Origin: Flavobacteriaceae bacterium PS02338 | GTDB lineage: Bacteria; Bacteroidota; Bacteroidia; Sphingobacteriales; Sphingobacteriaceae | Reading direction: 5' to 3' | Assembly (NCBI GenBank): GCA_029959615.1 | Contig: JASCOD010000002.1 | Coordinates: 310,001 to 374,000, forward strand | Length of the DNA: 64,000 nucleotides | Shown: piece by piece, positions 56,084 through 64,000 of the stretch | Layout: every line of letters starts with the position of its first letter | Position numbering within the stretch: the stretch's first letter is position 1 | The notes under the pieces: model-generated | The model's database searches: none | The model's input: the letters and a program-made list of their open reading frames with translations, nothing else | What the model was told of the DNA's origin: nothing | Position numbers and translations under genes: made by a program

Positions 56084-57718
56084 ATGAAGAAGATTATTTT
56101 TATACTGCTATTACTTACGTCGTTCGTCACTTATGCGTCTAAGAATCCAAGTACCTACGATATCTGTGTTTACGGAGAATCGGCCTCTGGAGTAATTACT
56201 GCCATACAAAGTGGTAGACTAGGAAAAAAAGTGGTGCTGATTTCTAAAAATTCCCACGTAGGTGGTCTCGTTACTTCGGGTTTAACTGCTACCGATATGA
56301 ATAGAAATGATGTAGTGGGTGGTTTAACTAGAGAATATTACCAACGTTTATATACTTACTATCTACAGCCACAGGTTTGGGTAAATCAAAACCGTGATGA
56401 GTTTTTCGTGAAATCCCTAAAAAGGACCTATAAAGGAAAAAATGAAGATAGAAAAATGCAATGGGTTTACGAATCTAAAGTAGCGGAGAAAATCATGGTT
56501 GATATGTTGAAGGAAGCTAATGTGGAAGTCCTATTCAACGAGCGCCTGAAATTGAAAGGTGGCGTGAAGAAAAGCGGAAAACAGCTAACTGGTATCGAAA
56601 TGGAAAGTGGTAAAATGATAGAGGCTAAAGTATTTGTTGATGCTACTTACGAGGGGGATTTGATGGCGAAATCTGGTGTTTCTTACACTGTTGGTAGAGA
56701 AGCTAATGATCAATATGGAGAAACCTTGAACGGTTATCGTATCAATTACGAAAAAGGTACAGACCTAACGCAGATTGATCCTTACATCATTGAAGGTGAT
56801 AAAAAATCAGGTTTGTTACCTTACATCGATAAAAAAGCACCGAGCAAACAAGGAGCTAAAGACAAAAAGGTGCAGGCTTACACTTACCGTATGACTTTGA
56901 CCGACGATCCAGCGAACAGGATCAAGATCGAAAAACCAGCGAACTACAATGTACTTTGGTACGAAGTTTTATTAAGACAAATCAAGTTAAACCCAAGCAT
57001 CGAATTACAAAAAATCATTACGTTAACACCAATGCCAAATCGTAAAACGGATACCAATCACTTGGATTTCTTTGGTGCGAGTTATGATTATGCAGAAGCA
57101 AATTACGAGCAACGTAAACAAATTGAGCAATTGCACAAAGATTACGCCTTAGGGATGCTTTATTTTTTAGAAAACGATTCGAGAGTTCCAGAGCATATTA
57201 GAAAAGAAATGAGCGATTGGGGTTTGCCTAAAGATGAGTTTGTAGATACCCAAAATTTCCCTAACCACATCTATGTCAGAGAAGCGAGAAGAATGCAAGG
57301 AGAGTATGTGATGATTGAAAAAAACGTTACCAAAGAAGATAGAAAAGCGGCAGAACATGGTATTGGCTTAGGTTCTTACGCTTTAGATTGCCACTACGTT
57401 TCTAAAGTAATTGATGGCGAAGGTAAGTTACGTTACGAGGGGACCATCTTCAGACCAACTACGCCATATCCAATCAGCTATTATGCCATTACCCCTAAAA
57501 AGAAAGAAGTAACTAATTTGTTGGTGCCCATTTGTTTGTCATCATCTCACGTTGCTTACAGTTCAATCAGAATGGAGCCAGTTTACATGGTTCTAGGGCA
57601 GTCGGCGGCAGTAGCAGCAGCAATGGCAATAGATAATAATGTGGCTGTTCAAGATATTTCTTATGCTGATTTGGCCACTAAGTTAGAAGGGCTAAACCAA
57701 ATCATCAAAACCCAATAA
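56084..57718 (+). CDS. exported FAD-dependent oxidoreductase
   Basis: 544 residues with a signal peptide (MKKIIFILLLLTSFVTYAS). The first strand and dinucleotide loop read YDICVYGESASGVITAIQSGRLGKKVVLIS, a FAD_oxidored-type Rossmann fold with Gly-Glu-Ser-Ala-Ser-Gly in place of the common GxGxxG. HVGGLVTSGLTATD follows and a typical VDATYEGDL block lies near residue 185. Database names for such proteins often include xanthan lyase, which is a historical misnomer. The reaction is unknown; oxidation of a sugar hydroxyl is a guess. It is unusual that a flavoprotein carries a Sec signal, and the folded cofactor would have to be inserted after export. It lies 18 bp after SusD and 13 bp before the GH2-like gene. 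Confidence 0.82.
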   Translation: MKKIIFILLLLTSFVTYASKNPSTYDICVYGESASGVITAIQSGRLGKKVVLISKNSHVGGLVTSGLTATDMNRNDVVGGLTREYYQRLYTYYLQPQVWVNQNRDEFFVKSLKRTYKGKNEDRKMQWVYESKVAEKIMVDMLKEANVEVLFNERLKLKGGVKKSGKQLTGIEMESGKMIEAKVFVDATYEGDLMAKSGVSYTVGREANDQYGETLNGYRINYEKGTDLTQIDPYIIEGDKKSGLLPYIDKKAPSKQGAKDKKVQAYTYRMTLTDDPANRIKIEKPANYNVLWYEVLLRQIKLNPSIELQKIITLTPMPNRKTDTNHLDFFGASYDYAEANYEQRKQIEQLHKDYALGMLYFLENDSRVPEHIRKEMSDWGLPKDEFVDTQNFPNHIYVREARRMQGEYVMIEKNVTKEDRKAAEHGIGLGSYALDCHYVSKVIDGEGKLRYEGTIFRPTTPYPISYYAITPKKKEVTNLLVPICLSSSHVAYSSIRMEPVYMVLGQSAAVAAAMAIDNNVAVQDISYADLATKLEGLNQIIKTQ

Positions 57719-57730
57719 AACCTACAAATT

Positions 57731-59080
57731 ATGAAGAATCAAATGCTATTTCTTTGTACGTTCCTAATCTTCAGTTTGGGTTCTTGTAAGGATAAATATG
57801 ATTACCCGATTCCACGGAACTCTTTTGAGGAAAGTACTATACCACCTCCGGCAAAGGTAACGGTGGTAAAAGTGAATAACCAATGGCAGATGCAGGTAAA
57901 TGGAAAAGAGTTTTACATTAAAGGTGTTGCATCTAATAACTATCATGATTTGGTTATTAAATACGGAGCTAATACTGCTAGAACTTACGGCGTAGCCACT
58001 AATACTAGGGAGATCTTAGATAAAGCACATGCCGCGGGAGTATATGTAAACTTTGGTTTGTATATCGGTAGAGAAACAGATGGCTTCGACTATAATAATA
58101 CGACCGCAGTAAGCCAGCAATTAGAAAAAATGAAGCAGGATATTCTTCGGTTCAAAGATCATCCCGCACTTTTATGTTGGTCTATTGGTAATGAGGCCGA
58201 AGCCAGTTATACCAATACCAAATTGTGGAACGCGGTTGAGGATATTGCCAAGTTTATTCATGAGAATGACCCCAATCATCCTACCACCACTACCTTGGCA
58301 AGTTCAAATGTAGATCATATCAAGAACATTATGAATTTGGCGCCAAGTATCGATATCTTATCGGTAAATACCTACGCACCTAATTTACCTGGTGTTTTGG
58401 GCAATGTAACTACGGCTGGGTGGCAAAAACCATACATGATTACAGAATTTGGTCCTAGGGGAACTTGGCAAATGGCACCAGAACCAACTAGGGTATTAAC
58501 TTGGGGAGGTTTGGTAGAGCAAACCAGCACCGAGAAAGCCGATATTTATCTTCAAGCTTATCAGGATAATATTTTCGCTAATAAAGCCAATGGTTGTATC
58601 GGTTCCTTTGTTTTTCTATGGGGATACCAAACCCACGGAGAGGTGTTAACTTGGTTCGGTATGTTCGACAAAAGAGGTTATACATTTGCTTCGGTAGATG
58701 CCATGCAGTTTGCTTGGACAGGAAGTTATCCCGCTAATCGAGCACCGATAATCCAAAACCGTAATCAGATGTTAATGGATGGTAAAAAAGCCGAAGACAA
58801 TATCATGGTTGCTAAAGCTTCGGCGCATACGGCTTCTGTAGTGGCTACAGATCCAGAAAATGATCCATTAACTTACGCTTGGCGAATTGTTAAGGAAAGG
58901 GCAGCAGCAGCAGATGGTAGTTTGGCAGAGGGTATCACTGGATTAATTACCACTAATACTACTGCAAATATCACTTTCACTGCTCCAAACGAAACTGGGG
59001 CCTACCGTTTAATTGTCTTTGTTTCTGACGATAACAATAAGAAGGTAGCAAGTGCAGTCATTCCATTTTACGTTAATTAA
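57731..59080 (+). CDS. GH2-like (clan GH-A) TIM-barrel lipoprotein, copy 1
   Basis: 449 residues. Lipobox LGSC with Lys-Asp after it. A TIM barrel (about 38-330) resembles the catalytic domain of GH2 enzymes: VNGKEFYIKGVASNN, GANTARTYG, acid/base Glu155 in WSIGNEAEASY and nucleophile Glu239 in MITEFGPRGTW. Instead of the GH2 jelly-roll domains it has a C-terminal PKD/Ig-like domain (about 365-449, ATDPENDPLTYAWRIVKE). Clan GH-A retaining beta-glycosidase activity is likely; the family (GH2-C-like, GH5-like, GH158 or other) is open. A close relative begins at 62746, with a lipoprotein gene and a GH3 gene in between. Confidence 0.8.
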   Translation: MKNQMLFLCTFLIFSLGSCKDKYDYPIPRNSFEESTIPPPAKVTVVKVNNQWQMQVNGKEFYIKGVASNNYHDLVIKYGANTARTYGVATNTREILDKAHAAGVYVNFGLYIGRETDGFDYNNTTAVSQQLEKMKQDILRFKDHPALLCWSIGNEAEASYTNTKLWNAVEDIAKFIHENDPNHPTTTTLASSNVDHIKNIMNLAPSIDILSVNTYAPNLPGVLGNVTTAGWQKPYMITEFGPRGTWQMAPEPTRVLTWGGLVEQTSTEKADIYLQAYQDNIFANKANGCIGSFVFLWGYQTHGEVLTWFGMFDKRGYTFASVDAMQFAWTGSYPANRAPIIQNRNQMLMDGKKAEDNIMVAKASAHTASVVATDPENDPLTYAWRIVKERAAAADGSLAEGITGLITTNTTANITFTAPNETGAYRLIVFVSDDNNKKVASAVIPFYVN

Positions 59081-59087
59081 TTAGATC

Positions 59088-60299
59088 ATGGGAAAAAACT
59101 TATCAAAAATTTTGATGCTCTTTTTAGCTATAGTAACCATAGCTTGTAAGAAAGACAAAACAGCACAACAGGTTAAACCGTTCTTGGTTAAGGTCACGCA
59201 AAAAGTAGCACTGCCTACTGCTGTATCTTCGGCAGATGAAATTAAATTTGATTTAAGTGTAAGCGCTACTGGCGAAGCTAAGATCAAAAACGTGGAATTG
59301 AGTTTAGATGGCACAAGTTTAAAATCGGAAACAGCTAGTACTGATCAAGTTGAATTGCAGCATACCTATAAACCTTCTACTATAGAAGTGGGTAGAAGCT
59401 TAATTTTTAAGTTGAAAGTTACTAGTGATGCTGGAAATATCGTAGAGCGGGATTTTGTCGTGTATGTGCAATCTGCACCAGCTAATATTTCTATTGTATT
59501 GCCAACTACAGCGCCAACAGAAATTAAGGACAATGAAACTGCCGATTTTAATGTGGCTGTAAAATCTGAAAACGACATTAGGTACATCAAAACTTTCCTA
59601 GCACAAGTAGAAATCACTACCCTGAGCAAAACTAACTTTACCAATCCGAAAGAGGATAGTTACCATTTCACTTATCAACCTTTGGTTACCGATATCGATA
59701 AGACTTTAGCGTTTTACATTGAGGTAATGGATGTGTTGGGTAATTTAGTAAGACAACCTTTTACGATAACAGTTAAGCGTTCAGCTGTGGTAGATTTCAA
59801 TGTGTATTCGAATGTAGTATTGGGCGCACAGCGAAGTACTGGTCCTGGACCATTTTTTAATGCAAGCAATGGGGAAGTTTACGTTACAGCTGGCGCAGCT
59901 CAAAAATCTGCAAATATAGATTTGGCAACTTTCTACAGTGGCTCTACTAATAGCTATAACATTGTTTCTCCAACTTTGGCCAGCGTAGCCGATGTAATTT
60001 ATACAACAGCACTCTATGGAGCTGATGCCATTGCCAATTGGTCAACTCGAAATAAAACCTTGATCAAAAAAATTACCCTATCACAAAATGATTTTGATCT
60101 CATAGGTTCTTCGGCAGATATCCAAAGCCTATACACGAATTCTAGTGTAGTAGCGGGAGAAACTTCTGCGGGTATGGCTAATGGAAATGTGATGGTATTC
60201 TTAACGGCCAGCAATAAATATGGTGTTTTATTATTAAAAGCTAGATCAGCAAATGCCAATACGGGAAACGTAACGGTAGATGTTAAAGTCCAAAAATAA
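59088..60299 (+). CDS. Ig-like surface lipoprotein, probable glycan-binding protein
   Basis: 403 residues. Lipobox TIAC followed by Lys-Lys. Two tandem Ig-like domains (about 30-130 and 132-230, each ending in a VxVxxS-type strand) are followed by a C-terminal domain (about 235-403) with SNVVLGAQRSTGPGPFFNASNGEVY. No catalytic signature. Its build (lipoprotein, Ig spacers, C-terminal binding domain) is that of surface glycan-binding proteins. It lies between a GH2-like and a GH3 gene with 7-bp and 3-bp gaps, so it is certainly in the same operon. Confidence 0.72.
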   Translation: MGKNLSKILMLFLAIVTIACKKDKTAQQVKPFLVKVTQKVALPTAVSSADEIKFDLSVSATGEAKIKNVELSLDGTSLKSETASTDQVELQHTYKPSTIEVGRSLIFKLKVTSDAGNIVERDFVVYVQSAPANISIVLPTTAPTEIKDNETADFNVAVKSENDIRYIKTFLAQVEITTLSKTNFTNPKEDSYHFTYQPLVTDIDKTLAFYIEVMDVLGNLVRQPFTITVKRSAVVDFNVYSNVVLGAQRSTGPGPFFNASNGEVYVTAGAAQKSANIDLATFYSGSTNSYNIVSPTLASVADVIYTTALYGADAIANWSTRNKTLIKKITLSQNDFDLIGSSADIQSLYTNSSVVAGETSAGMANGNVMVFLTASNKYGVLLLKARSANANTGNVTVDVKVQK

Positions 60300-60302
60300 G
60301 TA

Positions 60303-62639
60303 ATGACAAATATAGAAAAACGAGGAGCGAGCCTAAGAAAATTAGGCTTGCTAGCCCTCTTATTATGCTTTTTTTTAGCTGTAAATGCGCAGAAAATGCC
60401 TTTATATCTTGATCCTAAACAGCCTACAAAATCGAGGGTAAAAGACTTGATGGATAGGATGACTTTAGACATGAAAATAGCACAAATGTGTCAATATGTA
60501 GGTTTGGAACACATGCGTGAAGCTGAAAAGAACATTTCGGAACAGGAATTACTAAACGGTCATGCCAGAGGATTTTACAAAGGCTTACACTCCGAAGGTG
60601 TAGAGCGTATGGTAAAACAGGGGGTAATTGGTTCTTTTCTGCATGTATTGGATGTAAAGGAAGCCAATCATCTACAAAAACTAGCAGAGCAAAGTCCGCT
60701 GAAAATACCTTTGTTGTTAGGTATTGATGCCATTCACGGTAACGGCTTAATGTCGGGCTCCACCATTTATCCTTCTCCGATCACCATGGCTTCTACTTTT
60801 GCACCTTCGCTGATAGAACAGTCTTTTAGGCAAACCGCTCTAGAGATGCGTGCTGTTGGGATGCATTGGGCGTTTTCACCAAACATAGAAGTTGCCAGAG
60901 ATCCAAGATGGGGCAGGGTAGGCGAAAGTTTCGGGGAAGATCCATTCTTGGTTACTCAAATGGGTATTGCTTCGGTACGTGGCTTACAAATGAACAATTT
61001 CGATCGTGATAAAAGTGTGCTGGCTTGTATCAAACACTTGACTGGTGGCGGTATTGGTAACAATGGAACCAATGCATCGCCTGTAGAAATTGGAGAAGGC
61101 GAGTTACGAAACGTGTTTTTAGCACCATTTAAGGCCACTATCGAAAAAACAAAGCCTTACTCGCTAATGCCTGCACACAACGAAATCAATGGAGTTCCTT
61201 GCCATGCCAACAAATGGTTAATGACCGATATTGTACGCAACGAATATGGTTTCGAGGGTTTCATTGTAAGCGATTGGATGGATATGGAATCTTTGAGCAA
61301 TAAGCATAAAATGACGCCAACAGTTAAGGATGCTTTTCAAGTTTCTGTAGATGCCGGTGTAGACATGCACATGCATGGCCCCATCTTTTTGGAAAACATT
61401 AAAGAGCTGATTGCTGAAGGTCGATTGACTGAAGCTCGTATCAATGCTGCTTGCGAGAAAATTTTAGAAGCGAAGTTTATATTAGGTCTCTTCGAGAATA
61501 GGTATGTAGATGAAAAGAAAATCAATCAAACGGTTTTCATCAAAGAACACCAACAAACTGCTTTAGAAATTGCTAGAAAAGGGGTGGTATTGTTGAAGAA
61601 TAAAAAACAGATTCTGCCTATTGTAGCACAGAAGTATCGCAACATTTTGGTAGTTGGTCCAAATATGGATAACCAATCTATCATGGGCGATTGGGTGTTT
61701 GAGCAGCCTCGTCCAAACTATAAAACTTTGCTGGATGGTTTGAAAAGTTTAGCTGGTACAAGCAAGGTGCATGCGGTTGATGTGGGTTGGAACTTACGAC
61801 AAATGAATAGCGATTCCATTGCTAAATCCGTAAAGCTTGCAAGTAACATGGATTTGATCGTGGTGGCTCTGGGCGAAGATTCCTTTAGGCAACATTGGAA
61901 AGATAAAACTGCTGGTGAGAACCGTGATAGAATGGATTTAAACCTTTGGGGAAAACAACAATATCTGGTAGAAGAACTGAAAAAAACAGGAAAACCGATT
62001 GTAGTTGTGCTTATTAACGGTCGCCCTTTAACCACCCCTTGGTTAGAAGATAATGTAGATGCGATTTTGGAAGCTTGGGAGCCAGGTTCCTTTGGTGGTC
62101 AGGCAGTTGCCGAAGCGATGTTTGGTAAGGTAAATCCTAGTGGAAAGTTGCCAATCACCATTCCTCGACACGTAGGGCAAGTGCCGATTTATTACTACCA
62201 AAAGCCATCTCAATATTCGCATCCTTTTATTGACGGAAATAAAGATCCCTTATATGCTTTCGGTTATGGCTTAAGCTATACCAATTTTAAATATTCGAAT
62301 TTAAATTGTGCCAAAGATCTCAAATATGGAGATTCATTAAAAGTAACTGTAGAAGTGCAAAATACTGGCGAATTAGATGGCGAAGAAGTGGTGCAATTGT
62401 ACCTACGTGATGATTTTAGTCTGGTAACCAGACCTGCGAAATTATTGGTGGGTTTTGAACGTGTGCCCCTTAAAAAAGGCGAGAAGAAAAGCATTAGTTT
62501 TACTTTAGGCAAAGAGGATTTTGGATTTTACAATAGTCAAGGTAAATACACTTTCGAGCCAGGAAGTTTTACCCTGATGGCTGGAGGAAGCTCTCTGAAT
62601 AAAGATCAGATTTTTCAGAAGGTAGAGGTAGGGCATTAG
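60303..62639 (+). CDS. GH3 beta-glucosidase-like enzyme, BglX type
   Basis: 778 residues with a signal peptide (ending VNAQ, about 30). The GH3 barrel (about 45-400) has LLGIDAIHGNG, RDPRWGRVGESFGEDP, KHLTGGGIGNNGTNASP and nucleophile Asp324 in FIVSDWMDMESL; then the C-terminal domain (about 430-640) and a fibronectin III-like domain (about 695-765, GEEVVQLYLRDD). This arrangement is that of periplasmic beta-glucosidases. It should finish oligosaccharides imported by the PUL3 SusCD. It is only distantly similar to the GH3 of PUL2 (no EF-hand loop, different binding loop). Confidence 0.92.
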   Translation: MTNIEKRGASLRKLGLLALLLCFFLAVNAQKMPLYLDPKQPTKSRVKDLMDRMTLDMKIAQMCQYVGLEHMREAEKNISEQELLNGHARGFYKGLHSEGVERMVKQGVIGSFLHVLDVKEANHLQKLAEQSPLKIPLLLGIDAIHGNGLMSGSTIYPSPITMASTFAPSLIEQSFRQTALEMRAVGMHWAFSPNIEVARDPRWGRVGESFGEDPFLVTQMGIASVRGLQMNNFDRDKSVLACIKHLTGGGIGNNGTNASPVEIGEGELRNVFLAPFKATIEKTKPYSLMPAHNEINGVPCHANKWLMTDIVRNEYGFEGFIVSDWMDMESLSNKHKMTPTVKDAFQVSVDAGVDMHMHGPIFLENIKELIAEGRLTEARINAACEKILEAKFILGLFENRYVDEKKINQTVFIKEHQQTALEIARKGVVLLKNKKQILPIVAQKYRNILVVGPNMDNQSIMGDWVFEQPRPNYKTLLDGLKSLAGTSKVHAVDVGWNLRQMNSDSIAKSVKLASNMDLIVVALGEDSFRQHWKDKTAGENRDRMDLNLWGKQQYLVEELKKTGKPIVVVLINGRPLTTPWLEDNVDAILEAWEPGSFGGQAVAEAMFGKVNPSGKLPITIPRHVGQVPIYYYQKPSQYSHPFIDGNKDPLYAFGYGLSYTNFKYSNLNCAKDLKYGDSLKVTVEVQNTGELDGEEVVQLYLRDDFSLVTRPAKLLVGFERVPLKKGEKKSISFTLGKEDFGFYNSQGKYTFEPGSFTLMAGGSSLNKDQIFQKVEVGH

Positions 62640-62745
62640 GCTGTCGTAGCATTTATTTAATACCTATGAGAAAGAGGGAAGTGGTTTAGTGGGGAAAGAT
62701 GTTAGCTAATTAATCAACCAATTATAAACCTAAATTGAATGTGTT

Positions 62746-64000
62746 ATGAGAAAATTAATTGCTTTTTTAGCATTGATTGCTATGGTTTCTTGCCGGAAAG
62801 AAACTGCTTTGTCTGAGCTAGATAAGGTCGAAAAATCTAGTTCGTTTGAAAATTCGCTTTTATTGAATACTGCGCCATCTGTAGTGACTGTGGTTAAAGA
62901 AAGTGGCATTTGGAAACTCAAACGTAACGGTCAAAATTACATCGTAAAAGGTGTAGCTGCCAGTAAATCTATCAATACCAATATCTCTACCTACCTCACG
63001 GCACTAAAATCATTTAGTGGAAATACCATTAGAACTTACAGCGTAAATGAGTTTACACAAGAGATTTTAGATGAAGCTTACGCTAACGGAATTTCAGTAT
63101 GCTTGGGCTTGTGGGTGAATAGAGAAGCGGATAATTTCAATTACAATGATACGGCGGCAGTCAGTCAGCAACTGCTGAACCTAAAGAGCCAGGTTTTAAC
63201 TTATAAAGATCATCCAGCATTGCTGATGTGGGGAGTAGGCAATGAAGTAGATGCTTCGTATACCAATTTAAAAGTATGGAATGCCATTAACGATATCGCT
63301 GCTATGATCCATACAGAAGATGGAAATCATCCAGTGACTACCATGTTGGCGAATACTTTGCCTGCGAAAATTACAGAGATTAAAAATAGAGCACCACAGC
63401 TTGACCTAATTTGCTCTAACACTTATGCGCCTAATTTGCCCACAGTAACTTCTAATTTGAGTTCGGCAGGTTGGACTAAGCCCTACATGATCACAGAGTT
63501 TGGTCCTAGAGGTACTTGGCAAATGAACCCAGAACCTACCCGCATTTTACCTTGGGGTGCGTTAGTAGAACAAACGAGTACCGAAAAGGCAGAGATTTAT
63601 AGGAGCAGCTACAACCAACATATCAAAGCTAATTTCAATAATGGCTGCTTAGGATCCTTCGCTTTTGTGTGGGGCTATCAAACGCATGGTGCGGTACTTA
63701 CTTGGTTTGGTTTTCATACTACTGAAGGCAGGACTTTCGGTGCGGCAGATATCATGAAGCGAGTTTGGTCAGATTGGTATCCGGCTAATCGTGCACCAGA
63801 AATTACTTCAAGAAACAATATGACATTGAGTGGTCAACACGCCGAAGATGCCATTTATCTGGCAAAAGGAAGTACAAAAACCGCTGCGGTAACAGCATCA
63901 GATCCTGACGGAGATCCTTTAGTTTATGAATGGAGGGTTGTTCCAGAGGGTGTAGCTGGCCCTGGTGGAATTCCACATCCTGGATTGACAGGATTGATCA
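62746..64000 (+). CDS. GH2-like (clan GH-A) TIM-barrel lipoprotein, copy 2 (3' end outside window)
   Basis: The frame is open from ATG 62746 to the window end, 418 codons without a stop. Lipobox MVSC at Cys16. It is a paralogue of the protein at 57731: shared blocks are VKGVAASK, GNTIRTYSV, DHPALLMWGVGNEVDASYTN (acid/base Glu167), NTYAPNLP, KPYMITEFGPRGTWQM (nucleophile Glu251), LVEQTSTEKAEIY and the start of the same PKD/Ig-like domain (ASDPDGDPLVYEWRV). Both catalytic Glu are kept, so both copies should be active, perhaps with different specificity. A 106-bp gap separates it from the GH3 gene. Length and C-terminus cannot be given. Confidence 0.85.
   Translation, partial: MRKLIAFLALIAMVSCRKETALSELDKVEKSSSFENSLLLNTAPSVVTVVKESGIWKLKRNGQNYIVKGVAASKSINTNISTYLTALKSFSGNTIRTYSVNEFTQEILDEAYANGISVCLGLWVNREADNFNYNDTAAVSQQLLNLKSQVLTYKDHPALLMWGVGNEVDASYTNLKVWNAINDIAAMIHTEDGNHPVTTMLANTLPAKITEIKNRAPQLDLICSNTYAPNLPTVTSNLSSAGWTKPYMITEFGPRGTWQMNPEPTRILPWGALVEQTSTEKAEIYRSSYNQHIKANFNNGCLGSFAFVWGYQTHGAVLTWFGFHTTEGRTFGAADIMKRVWSDWYPANRAPEITSRNNMTLSGQHAEDAIYLAKGSTKTAAVTASDPDGDPLVYEWRVVPEGVAGPGGIPHPGLTGLI

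Noticed and set aside
60014..60472. 152-codon minus-strand frame across the lipoprotein and GH3 genes
   Set aside because: It overlaps the end of one strong gene and the signal peptide of another; no family resemblance was seen.

Overview
The window reads as chromosome of a Bacteroidota bacterium of the Pedobacter/Sphingobacteriaceae type. The evidence is three SusC/SusD pairs, a hybrid two-component system (HTCS), two ECF sigma/FecR pairs whose anti-sigma factors have the Bacteroidota C-terminal layout, type IX secretion (T9SS) C-terminal domains, many lipoproteins with Cys-Lys-Lys starts, AT-rich spacers and TAnnTTTG-type promoter elements. No tRNA, rRNA, CRISPR array or intact transposase gene was seen.

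Layout. (1) 1-5800: an SDR oxidoreductase, a 325-bp MITE-like element, a single-domain response regulator and a large soluble multi-PAS/GAF sensor kinase, ended by a strong terminator. (2) 5800-6500: a gene-free stretch carrying a REP-like hairpin, an inverted-repeat element and short degenerate tandem repeats. (3) 6501-24062, polysaccharide utilisation locus 1 (PUL1): ECF sigma, FecR, SusC with an STN domain, SusD, an intact GH18, a GH18-like protein whose catalytic motif is destroyed, a GH16, two tandem paralogous secreted proteins of unknown function, a NagX/HGSNAT-like membrane protein, a chitobiase-type GH20 and a laminarinase-type GH16. The set points to GlcNAc-containing glycan together with beta-glucan, for example fungal cell wall. 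(4) 24090-25865: a shared terminator, then a divergent HxlR regulator and MFS transporter with candidate operators. (5) 26196-27827: a T9SS cargo protein on the minus strand. (6) 28084-49179, PUL2: an HTCS regulator, then an agarase-like clan GH-A enzyme, SusC without STN, SusD, a DUF5017-like lipoprotein, GH88, a heparinase II/III-type lyase, a sialate O-acetylesterase-like esterase, GH53 with a C-terminal binding module, a small carbohydrate-binding-like protein and a GH3. This set suits an acylated, uronic-acid-bearing galactan. An 18-bp direct repeat with a 22-bp period sits just upstream of a promoter-like sequence before the first gene. (7) 49370-end, PUL3: ECF sigma, FecR, SusC with STN, SusD, an exported FAD oxidoreductase, two GH2-like TIM-barrel lipoproteins flanking an Ig-like lipoprotein and a GH3. 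The second GH2-like gene is cut by the window end.

How the genes work together. In PUL1 and PUL3, glycan binding at SusCD should be relayed through the STN domain of SusC to FecR and so to the ECF sigma. In PUL2 the periplasmic beta-propeller of the HTCS should sense an oligosaccharide and its AraC domain activate the operon directly. The presence or absence of STN on the three SusC proteins matches the type of regulator next to each one. Substrates are inferred from enzyme families and are not proven.
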